In this document: positions 39,462-46,916 of the stretch, in pieces
How the letters are laid out: the number at the start of each line of letters is the position of its first letter
Position numbering within the stretch: the first letter of the stretch is position 1
Assembly: GCF_014651515.1 (NCBI RefSeq)
Contig: NZ_BMXA01000004.1
Location: 211,699-275,698, forward strand
Origin: Arenicella chitinivorans
GTDB lineage: Bacteria; Pseudomonadota; Gammaproteobacteria; Arenicellales; Arenicellaceae
Length of the DNA stretch: 64,000 nt
Reading direction: 5' to 3'
Translations under genes and position numbers: made by a program
The notes under the pieces: generated by a model
Databases searched by the model: none
What the model saw: only the letters and a program-made list of their open reading frames with translations
Told to the model about the DNA's origin: nothing

Positions 39462-40210
39462 ATTATCACTGTTGCTTGGTGGTTCCGCATTACAATCATG
39501 TGGCTGCATTCTCGGCATTTTTACCCAAACTGGCGGCATTGGCGCTGCCGTGTATTGTGGTCGATGATGGCAGTGAGCCTGAAAGCTTGCAGGGCCTGAT
39601 GTCAGCACTTGCGGATTATCCGGAAATTCAACTCGTAACCCATCAAGTCAATCGTGGAAAAGGCGCCGCCATGTGGACCGGTGCGCATGCCGCGCGCATG
39701 GGCGGGTTTACACACATGCTGCAGATAGACGCCGATGGGCAGCACGACACCGCGGATGTGCCAGGATTTTTGCAATTAAGCCAAGCTAATCCGCAGGCAA
39801 TTATTTCTGGCGCGCCGCAGTTTGACGACAGCGCGCCGAAGGCAAGGGTTTACGGTCGCAAGGTTACCGATTTTTGGGTAGCGCTGGAGACCGGCACGTT
39901 GGCAATTAAAGACAGTTTGTGCGGCTTTCGTGTGTACCCCTTAACCGAGTTTGAATTGGTGCAGGACAAATATCACATCGGTAAACGAATGGATTTTGAT
40001 ACCGATATCTTAGTGAAATCGGTGTGGGAAGGCATTCCGGTTAGGTTTATTGAAACGCAGGTGGTCTACCTTGAAAACAGCGTGTCACATTTTCATTACC
40101 TACAAGACAATCTACGCTTGATCTGGCTGCATACGCGCCTAATGTGTGGCATGTTGGTGCGTTTGCCGATACGACTGGGGTCGCGCGTTCGACGCCTGGT
40201 GGGTGCTTAA
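39458..40210 (+). CDS. Family 2 glycosyltransferase
   Basis: This 250-residue GT-A fold enzyme starts with VVPHYNH and IVVDDGSEPE (nucleotide-sugar binding). Its DxD motif is in LQIDADGQHD, and GKGAAMWTGAHAAR follows the usual GT2 pattern. Aryl-polyene clusters often carry a GT2 that decorates the lipid anchor or polyene. The donor and acceptor are not visible. No membrane anchor is evident. Confidence 0.88.
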   Translation: MNYHCCLVVPHYNHVAAFSAFLPKLAALALPCIVVDDGSEPESLQGLMSALADYPEIQLVTHQVNRGKGAAMWTGAHAARMGGFTHMLQIDADGQHDTADVPGFLQLSQANPQAIISGAPQFDDSAPKARVYGRKVTDFWVALETGTLAIKDSLCGFRVYPLTEFELVQDKYHIGKRMDFDTDILVKSVWEGIPVRFIETQVVYLENSVSHFHYLQDNLRLIWLHTRLMCGMLVRLPIRLGSRVRRLVGA

Positions 40211-40211
40211 A

Positions 40212-41177
40212 GTGAGACAATCTGTGAGACCAGTACAACGAGCGCACTGGGCGTCAATGCGTGAGGCTGGTACGCTTTTTGGGCTGCGTTTCCTGCATTT
40301 TGTGCACCGCATTTTTGGCCGCTGGTTAGTGTCATTCTGTTTATGGCCGACCGTGGCGTATTTTGTGTTGTTTCGGCCTACATCCCGCCGTAGCTCACAA
40401 CAGTTTTTGCACGCACATTACGCGTGTTACCCGACGTTTTGGTCGCGTCCACCAACCTTATGGGACACCTGTAAGCATTTATACGTGTTCGCGCAAACGG
40501 TCGTCGATAAGCTGCTTTCATGGAGTGTTGAGATCAACGCAGATCAGTTTCGGGTTGCTCACCCAGAGCGGATTGACGAGCTCATGGCCGATACCCGTGG
40601 CCAATTAATCATCGGCTCACACATGGGCAACTTGGAGTACTGTCGTGGGTTTATGCATCGCTACCGAGATAAGTTAATCAACATTCTGGTGCACGACAAA
40701 CATTCTGAGAATTACAACACGGTGATGCAGCAACTGAATCCGGATTCGCGCTTGAATATCTTTCAGGTGGAAGAGTTCGATATCCCGACCATGCTCACCA
40801 TCAAGAACAAAATTGATACTGGCGAATGGGTGTTTATCGCTGGTGATCGTATACCGCTTACTGGGCAGGCGCGCACAGTCGAGGTGACGTTTCTGGGGCG
40901 TACCGCGCATTTTCCAATCGGGCCGTATATGCTCGCGCAGGGTTTGGGGTGTCCGGTGAAGCTAATGTTTTCATACTGCGATTATTTTGCCCCCAACAAA
41001 CCAGTCTATTTTGAAGTCGAGACGTTTGCTGATCGGGTTACGTTGGGCCGTGCAGACCGCGCAGTCAATCTACAGGCCCATGCACAACGGTTTGCCACGA
41101 TGTTGGAACAGCAGCTGGCGCACGCGCCGTATCAATGGTTTAACTTCTACGATTTTTGGGCGGAGCCAACGACATAA
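40212..41177 (+). CDS. LpxL/HtrB-like lysophospholipid or lipid acyltransferase
   Basis: The 321-residue acyltransferase resembles lipid A biosynthesis acyltransferases (LpxL). An N-terminal hydrophobic segment (FCLWPTVAYFVLF, about residues 40-55) would anchor it. The motif IIGSHMGNLEYCR includes the HxxxxE/D-like catalytic region, and FIAGDRIPLTG is a second family motif. It could acylate the glycosylated anchor or transfer the polyene to a lipid. The GTG at 40212, immediately after the glycosyltransferase stop, is preferred over an in-frame codon at 40146 that overlaps that gene by 65 bases. Confidence 0.82.
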   Translation: MRQSVRPVQRAHWASMREAGTLFGLRFLHFVHRIFGRWLVSFCLWPTVAYFVLFRPTSRRSSQQFLHAHYACYPTFWSRPPTLWDTCKHLYVFAQTVVDKLLSWSVEINADQFRVAHPERIDELMADTRGQLIIGSHMGNLEYCRGFMHRYRDKLINILVHDKHSENYNTVMQQLNPDSRLNIFQVEEFDIPTMLTIKNKIDTGEWVFIAGDRIPLTGQARTVEVTFLGRTAHFPIGPYMLAQGLGCPVKLMFSYCDYFAPNKPVYFEVETFADRVTLGRADRAVNLQAHAQRFATMLEQQLAHAPYQWFNFYDFWAEPTT

Positions 41178-41617
41178 TGAGCCAGCGATTTGACCACGAG
41201 ATCAAACAACTTATTCCACATCGTGAACCGATGTTGTTGATCAATGAGTTGCTGGAAGTCAGCCAACAAAGTTCAGAATCCCGAGTATTCATCGATGTCG
41301 ACACACCTTTTGCAACCGAATTGGGCGTACCGGCTTGGATTGGATTGGAATACATGGGACAAACCGCCGCATTGATTGCTGGCTATCAACAGCGTGAAGG
41401 TCTGTGTCGGCCGCACCTTGGATTCTTGATGGGGTCGCGTCGGTATCAATCTGACGCAGCCTACTTTGTCCTAGGCCACACGTTGCGCGTGCGCTGTGAG
41501 CAAGCGGCGCTAGTTGGTGAGAGTCTGGCGACGTTTAACTGTACAATATGCGATGAAATAACCGGCGAACAAATGGCGAATGCCCTGTTGTCGGTGTATC
41601 GCCGACCGTTGGATTGA
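41177..41617 (+). CDS. ApeP-like hot-dog 3-hydroxyacyl-ACP dehydratase
   Basis: This 146-residue hot-dog protein begins MSQRFDHEIKQLIPHREPMLLINELLEV, where IPHREPM is characteristic of the ApeP-type dehydratase (active-site His). WIGLEYMGQTAALIAGYQ resembles the central helix of the fold. It probably pairs with the first dehydratase (39066-39461) to dehydrate 3-hydroxyacyl intermediates. Its ATG overlaps the last base of the acyltransferase stop codon. Confidence 0.83.
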   Translation: MSQRFDHEIKQLIPHREPMLLINELLEVSQQSSESRVFIDVDTPFATELGVPAWIGLEYMGQTAALIAGYQQREGLCRPHLGFLMGSRRYQSDAAYFVLGHTLRVRCEQAALVGESLATFNCTICDEITGEQMANALLSVYRRPLD

Positions 41618-41652
41618 GCGGCAAGCGAACATAATTAGGGGATCAACCAACC

Positions 41653-42903
41653 ATGAAGCAAAATTTGCGTAGTCCACAGCGAGTGGTCATCACCGGTGCA
41701 GGCAACATATCTCCTTTGGGTGATACGTGGGGTGAGGTTCGCAGTAGTCTGTTGGCAAAGAAGAACGCCGTGCGCTATATGCATGAATGGGATCAGTACC
41801 CAGAGCTGCGGACGCGCTTGGCTGCACCAGTAGCTGATTTTGAGTTACCTAAACATTTTCGAGCCAAACAAAAGCGGCCGATGGGACGTGTTGCACGTAT
41901 GGCCGTGCTGGCTACCGAGCGTGCGTTGGAACAGGCGGGGCTGTTGGGCGATCCTTTAGTCCAAAGCGGAGATATGGGTGTCAGCTTTGGGTCCGCCACC
42001 GGCAGTAGTGCAGCGGGGATGGAATTCTTCAAACTGCTGTCAGAACAGTCAATGGAAGATGTGACTACCACAACTTACATTCGCATGATGAGCCATACCG
42101 CGGCGGTGAACATCGGTGTGTATTTTGGTACCCAAGGCCGAATGTATACCACCTCAAGCGCGTGTACCGCGGGCAGTCAAGGTGTTGGTTACGCCTATGA
42201 AGCTATTCGTGCTGGGCAACAGCTTGCCATGATCGCGGGCGGTGCTGAGGAGCTGTGTGTCACGCAAGCAGCTGTGTTTGATACTATTTTTGCAGCCAGC
42301 CTCAAAAATGATAATCCGGAAACCGCACCAAGCCCGTTTGACAAATCGCGTGACGGTTTGGTTTTAGGCGAGGGTGCCACGACGTTGATCTTGGAGTCCT
42401 ATGAGCACGCCATCGCTCGGGGTGCCCCAATTTTGGCGGAAATTATAGGGTATGGCACCAATACCGATGGGGGGCATATCGTGCGTCCACGACAGGCCAC
42501 GATGCAACGGGTGATGGAGTTGGCGATGGAAGACGCTGGTTTGCAGCCAAGCGATATTGATTTTGTCTCCGCCCATGCTACGGCCACAGATCACGGTGAT
42601 GTGTTTGAAAGTCACGCAACTTACGATGTGGTAGGTAAGAAGCCGATCAATTCATTAAAAAGCTATACCGGGCATGGACTGGGAGCGTGTGGCGCGTTTG
42701 AACTGTGGGCCAGTTTAAACATGATGGACGAGGGCTGGCTGGCGCCAACCTTGAATCTCACCGACATTGACGAGCGCTGTGCAGACTTGGACTATGTGAT
42801 GGGTGAACCGCGTGAACTGAAAGCCACCACCTTTATGACCAATAATTTTGCGTTTGGTGGCATCAATACATCCTTGATTGTGCGCAGCGCTGAAGCGTTG
42901 TAA
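41653..42903 (+). CDS. Beta-ketoacyl-ACP synthase of the aryl-polyene cluster (second KS, FabF-like)
   Basis: The 416-residue ketosynthase has Cys171 in SSACTAGS, His308 in SAHATATD and His341 in YTGHGLGACG. The triad is complete and the length matches FabF/ApeR. It probably carries out one of the condensation steps, such as initial elongation of the aryl starter. It ends the plus-strand operon, 35 bp after the ApeP-like gene. The next gene starts on the other strand at its last base. Confidence 0.9.
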   Translation: MKQNLRSPQRVVITGAGNISPLGDTWGEVRSSLLAKKNAVRYMHEWDQYPELRTRLAAPVADFELPKHFRAKQKRPMGRVARMAVLATERALEQAGLLGDPLVQSGDMGVSFGSATGSSAAGMEFFKLLSEQSMEDVTTTTYIRMMSHTAAVNIGVYFGTQGRMYTTSSACTAGSQGVGYAYEAIRAGQQLAMIAGGAEELCVTQAAVFDTIFAASLKNDNPETAPSPFDKSRDGLVLGEGATTLILESYEHAIARGAPILAEIIGYGTNTDGGHIVRPRQATMQRVMELAMEDAGLQPSDIDFVSAHATATDHGDVFESHATYDVVGKKPINSLKSYTGHGLGACGAFELWASLNMMDEGWLAPTLNLTDIDERCADLDYVMGEPRELKATTFMTNNFAFGGINTSLIVRSAEAL

Positions 42904-43797
42904 TTACTTGCTGAACAAGGCCTGCTGTCGCGCGAGTGCACGATGAGTGTGAGTCACCGCAAGTCGTTCATTGCGATCATTCCAGCGCTGGCCTAACACT
43001 CGTCGCATGACACCTTCCACGGTGCGCGTTACAAATATGTTTTTTAAGAGTGTGGCGCGATCCTGAAAACGTGTTGGCATGGAGCGCAAGGTCATAGAAA
43101 AGCCGATGTCCTGATATTCGATAAAATGCCAATAGCCAGATGGGATGAACAATGCATCACCATGTTGTAAATGGGCAACTTGTCCTTGTAAATGCGCGAG
43201 CGCGGGGTAGGCTTCAAAGTCTGGCTGGTCAAAATCGACCGCGTGCAAAGCACTGAATGAAAAGGGCACCTTGTACATCAAGTGTGTCTGCTCGGGCGGT
43301 ATCAACAACACGCGTTTTGGGCCACCGAAATGACAAAGCACCAGGTTAGCGAGGTCAATATCGTAATGCATCTGCACTTTAGCGCCGCGCCCACCGACAA
43401 ACAGCACAGGCAAACGACGAAAAAATTTCATCCCTAGATCAGGATAATCAAAGTCCGCTAGCATCCTTGGTACGTTTTCCAACAGATTGTAGAAAAACAT
43501 GCGTAAATCGTTTTCACCAGCCTCGAGCAAGTCGAGGTAGTCGGCGAGTCTTAGGTGCCGTTCAGCGGCGTGTTGATGTTGTTTGCCTTTGGCGGGTAAG
43601 CTGCTGTAAACCGGTACGATTTGCTCGCCAGCGACTTGTTTCAAGTACGCCAGTGACCATTTCTCGTGCGCCACCCAGTCGCGCGTCAGATCCGGAAGAA
43701 TGACTGGTTGCTGTGGATCCTTATAATCACCAACAAATTCCTCGGTTGATAGCCCGGCACAACGAGGAACCGGTTGGGTATTAATTTTATGGGTCAC
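42904..43797 (-). CDS. Cupin-like / JmjC-type Fe(II)-dependent hydroxylase candidate
   Basis: The 297-residue cupin_8/JmjC-fold protein shows the HxD...H metal signature in VQMHYDIDLANLV and the late FIPSGYWHFIEY. Members are Fe(II)/2-oxoglutarate oxygenases acting on proteins or small molecules. Catalytic residues appear present, but substrate is unknown. The gene lies between the two arms of the aryl-polyene cluster, on the minus strand, ending 1 base after the second KS. Whether it modifies the pigment is inference. Confidence 0.75.
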   Translation of the reverse strand: MTHKINTQPVPRCAGLSTEEFVGDYKDPQQPVILPDLTRDWVAHEKWSLAYLKQVAGEQIVPVYSSLPAKGKQHQHAAERHLRLADYLDLLEAGENDLRMFFYNLLENVPRMLADFDYPDLGMKFFRRLPVLFVGGRGAKVQMHYDIDLANLVLCHFGGPKRVLLIPPEQTHLMYKVPFSFSALHAVDFDQPDFEAYPALAHLQGQVAHLQHGDALFIPSGYWHFIEYQDIGFSMTLRSMPTRFQDRATLLKNIFVTRTVEGVMRRVLGQRWNDRNERLAVTHTHRALARQQALFSK

Positions 43798-43851
43798 GAA
43801 TGGGGGCCGGTGGGAGTGCGCACGTTGTTTCGTAAGACTAAAATTCTACCT

Positions 43852-43863
43852 TATTTCGAAATA
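43852..43863. promoter_or_regulatory. 12-bp perfect palindrome (TATTTCGAAATA)
   Basis: A symmetrical dodecamer lies in the 156-bp gap between the divergent cupin and HEAT-like genes. It is a plausible dimeric regulator site. A TATAAT on the plus strand at 43913-43918 may be the -10 of the downstream gene, but no good -35 element pairs with it. Confidence 0.35.
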
Positions 43864-43953
43864 GGGCACCGCTAAAATTCATCATCCGCTGCTGCTCGAG
43901 TATGACTCGCGATATAATCGGATCTCTCGCTATCTCGTTTACATGGAGCTGTC

Positions 43954-44718
43954 ATGCTGAAGTCTTTCCCTTTACTGTTCGTAATCGCCCTGTCACTGAT
44001 CTGTTTTAGCTTTAACGCTGACGCAGCCAAAGCTGATATTGATGCAGAAGTCGCGGCATATAATGCCGCATTCACTGGTGACAACTTTGTACTGCAGCGC
44101 GAAAAAATGGATACCCTGATCTGGGCTGGTTATACCGCCAAAGCGGTGTATGGTCCGGTGGCGGACGCGTTGGTGACACTGCGTCACAGCAAAGACAAAC
44201 GTGACGTTGAACGAGCATCCTGGTATGCCAAAACCCTGGCTTTATCGGGAAACCCTGAATTTCGTCCGCTATTGACTGAAACCAGTAAACGCGCCAAATC
44301 CAAGAAAGTACGTAAACATGCCAAACTGGCGCTGGTGCGCTTGGCAAAGTACCAGGCCTGGAATCCCGTCATAGCAGCTGGATTGGAGTTTGCACCTGCC
44401 GGTCAATTGGAAGAAACGCGGGTTGTTAACATGCTCAATGCAAGCGATTATGAATTGGTGCGCATGGGGGCCAAGCGGGTGTATTTTGGTCATAAAAACG
44501 ACCCGAACTTGGTTAGTTTGGCACAGCAACGCTTAAGCAAAGAATGGACGCAGGTCAATGCTGGTAATGAAGCACAAGTAGACGCCATTGCCTGGTTAAT
44601 CAAAGCGATGGCAGAGTCCGGCAACCGCGATGCCAAGCCGTTACTGAACCAAATAGCGCGTGATGCCAAGGTGGGAAAGTTGCGTAAATACGCTAAAAAG
44701 TATGCGGCGTATCTGTAA
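43954..44718 (+). CDS. Exported HEAT-repeat-like basic protein
   Basis: The 254-residue product has a signal peptide (cleavage near ADA, about residue 24). The remainder is helical, with Lys- and Ala-rich, HEAT-like spacing (KSKKVRKHAKLALVRLAKY, then AKVGKLRKYAKKYAAYL). No enzymatic motif is seen. A GGAG lies before the ATG. It sits between the two arms of the aryl-polyene cluster, convergent with the second halogenase-like gene, and its role is unknown. Confidence 0.7.
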   Translation: MLKSFPLLFVIALSLICFSFNADAAKADIDAEVAAYNAAFTGDNFVLQREKMDTLIWAGYTAKAVYGPVADALVTLRHSKDKRDVERASWYAKTLALSGNPEFRPLLTETSKRAKSKKVRKHAKLALVRLAKYQAWNPVIAAGLEFAPAGQLEETRVVNMLNASDYELVRMGAKRVYFGHKNDPNLVSLAQQRLSKEWTQVNAGNEAQVDAIAWLIKAMAESGNRDAKPLLNQIARDAKVGKLRKYAKKYAAYL

Positions 44719-44804
44719 ATTTGGCGGGTGGCTTGATGTGGGCAACTACCCGGTCTCCACGAAATAGAATCGGGTGTCGGTCAAAATGCGAAAGATCTGC
44801 GCGT

Positions 44805-46148
44805 TTATTTAGCCCGTAGTCGATTGGTTGCGTAAGAGCGAATTGAGCATTCCGTCTCAATCAGGTTACTGCGAATCCTATTTTGTTGTGGAACCTCTGG
44901 GTCTTTGATCAAGTGGTTGCAAGAATGGTGCAGGACCCCCTGCGCAAGGCGGCTACGCGTCTTCACGCCGGAAACCAGTTGTGATAGCGCGCGACTCACG
45001 ATTGGCTCCGCGTAACGGCTGATGGAGAAAGGCCCCGCATGTTGTCGAATATGGTTTCGCATGGCGCCCATACTGAGCAGACGGCCATCATAAAAATACG
45101 CTATCAATTTACTCCAAGCGTCATGCCAATCGAGCATATGGTCATAATACGCGTGCGCGCCGGTTGCAAAGTTGTTATTGGCTGTCGAAAACACGAATTC
45201 ATCCATCACCGCGGCAGATTCAAGTGCCATAAAGACACCCGGGGATAGCATCGGATCAACAAATCCGAGCGCATCACCCAACAGAATCCATCCCTTGCCA
45301 TAGGCCTGGTTACTGATCAGTTGATAATTGCTGTAGGTCATAACCTCGCTGACCCGTTCGCGACCTGAGCCAGCCAGTTGCAGCATGGGATTGTCGTCGA
45401 TCACACTTTCGATGCGTTCGGCGGCAGAGTCACCGTAGTGTTGAGCGGCATGTTTGTCGAGTACGACGCCAACCGAAGTCAGTGAGTCGCTCAACGGTAT
45501 TTGCCATGACCAACCGCAACGCAGTACCGAGAGCACGACTTGTCCAGGCAATGCCGAATCAGCTACAAAATTACGAAAATGGGCAAAATGCGCGATGTCG
45601 TTGCGCGGCCCTCGCCGTGCCGAAATACCCAGCTTGCGACTGAATAAGCGTGACCGACCTGTGGCATCCACTAGCAGTTCTGGTGGTGAGTGTGGCGGAT
45701 AGCCCGCAGCAGCGAGGCTGTCCGAGCTCAGCACCAGTTCGCGATCCGCGTTATTATCGACTTTCTCTACGCGGGCCTTGTGATTCACGAACCGCACGCC
45801 AAGTTCGCCAGCACGGGCTCGTATAAGACGATCAAAACCGGGGCGGGGAATATTGTAAGAGTAGTCCGGGTAGTCCTTGCCAAAGGTTCGAAACTCGAAA
45901 TCGACACGGTTGCCGTTTCCGTGTCGTAAAGCCGCACCGCGTTTGACATGCGATATGGCAGCCACGCGGTCTTCGATTCCGAGTCGGCGTAATATTGGAA
46001 TCACTGCCGGAACCAGTGATTCACCAACCAACAACGATGGCGTTTTGTCGTTGTCAAAAACCGTGGTTTGAATACCGCGTTCGGTCAGCATGCATGCGAG
46101 CGCGCAACCTGCGGGACCGGCACCTATTATTGCTACACGTTCGACCAT
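44805..46148 (-). CDS. Flavin-dependent halogenase-like enzyme 2
   Basis: This 447-residue FAD enzyme has N-terminal GAGPAGCALA and LVGESLVP flavin-binding loops, WxWxIP (Trp213-Trp215-Ile217-Pro218) and FxxPxxSxG (Phe296, Pro299, Ser302, Gly304). The Lys in VKRGAALRHG near residue 69 is a candidate catalytic lysine. The fold is also shared with geranylgeranyl-reductase-like oxidoreductases, so halogenase activity is not proven. It is the last gene of the minus-strand aryl-polyene operon, 39 bp after the ketoreductase. It is clearly distinct in length and sequence from the first halogenase-like gene. Confidence 0.75.
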   Translation of the reverse strand: MVERVAIIGAGPAGCALACMLTERGIQTTVFDNDKTPSLLVGESLVPAVIPILRRLGIEDRVAAISHVKRGAALRHGNGNRVDFEFRTFGKDYPDYSYNIPRPGFDRLIRARAGELGVRFVNHKARVEKVDNNADRELVLSSDSLAAAGYPPHSPPELLVDATGRSRLFSRKLGISARRGPRNDIAHFAHFRNFVADSALPGQVVLSVLRCGWSWQIPLSDSLTSVGVVLDKHAAQHYGDSAAERIESVIDDNPMLQLAGSGRERVSEVMTYSNYQLISNQAYGKGWILLGDALGFVDPMLSPGVFMALESAAVMDEFVFSTANNNFATGAHAYYDHMLDWHDAWSKLIAYFYDGRLLSMGAMRNHIRQHAGPFSISRYAEPIVSRALSQLVSGVKTRSRLAQGVLHHSCNHLIKDPEVPQQNRIRSNLIETECSIRSYATNRLRAK

Positions 46149-46187
46149 TAGAAAATGTGAAAGCAGTTCAGAGCCAGAATCTCGAGC

Positions 46188-46916
46188 CTAACACATTCCG
46201 CCGTTCACACTCAGTACCTGGCGGGTGACATAGGCCGCGGAGTCTGACATTAGGTACGCTACCGCTGCCGCGATATCTTGTGGTTGACCAAAGTGCCCCA
46301 TTGGAATCATTTTCTTGGCTTCTTCCTCGTGGATGGTTTCAGTCATGTCAGTTTCGATGACCCCGGGAGCCACACAGTTGACGGTAATTTTGCGTTTCGC
46401 TAATTCGATGGCCAGTGCTTTGGTGGCGCCGATAATGCCGGCTTTGGCGGCGCTGTAGTTAACTTGTCCACGGTTTCCAATTAAACCAGATACCGACGAT
46501 AAGGTGACGATCCGGCCGCCTTGGCGTAACCGAATCATCGGCATGACCAGTGGGTGTAATACATTGTAAAAACCGTCCAGATTAGTGTGAATGACTGAAT
46601 CCCATTGCGCATCCTGCAAGGCAGGAAACGCGCCATCTTGGGCAATGCCTGCATTACACACCACGCCGTAGAAAGCGCCATGCTGTAGTATTTCAGCTTC
46701 CAGCGCTTGGCGCGTAGCTTCACGATTGCCAACGTCAAACTGGACTGTGGTGGCGGTTTGCCCCAGGGCGGTAATCTCAGCACTAACAGCCTCAGCTGCG
46801 GACTGGTTGCTGTGATAATGAACGGCGATATCGAAACCCTGACGGGCTAATTCAATGGCGGTGGCGGCGCCGATACCACGACTGGCGCCAGTGACTAATA
46901 CGCGTTTTGTGCTCAT
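46188..46916 (-). CDS. 3-ketoacyl-ACP reductase (FabG-like) of the aryl-polyene cluster
   Basis: This 242-residue SDR has the NADPH motif TGASRGIGAA, CNAG, catalytic Ser in LSSVSGLIGNRGQ and Tyr-Lys in YSAAK. The C-terminal GVIETDMT is typical of FabG. It reduces the 3-keto intermediate before dehydration. The ATG at 46916 (MSTKRVLVT) is used because it overlaps the stop of the upstream MMPL gene (ATGA); the frame is open further upstream inside that gene. Confidence 0.88.
   Translation of the reverse strand: MSTKRVLVTGASRGIGAATAIELARQGFDIAVHYHSNQSAAEAVSAEITALGQTATTVQFDVGNREATRQALEAEILQHGAFYGVVCNAGIAQDGAFPALQDAQWDSVIHTNLDGFYNVLHPLVMPMIRLRQGGRIVTLSSVSGLIGNRGQVNYSAAKAGIIGATKALAIELAKRKITVNCVAPGVIETDMTETIHEEEAKKMIPMGHFGQPQDIAAAVAYLMSDSAAYVTRQVLSVNGGMC

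Noticed and set aside
40146..40211. Upstream start for the LpxL-like acyltransferase
   Set aside because: Would overlap the glycosyltransferase by 65 bases; the GTG at 40212 right after its stop is more natural.
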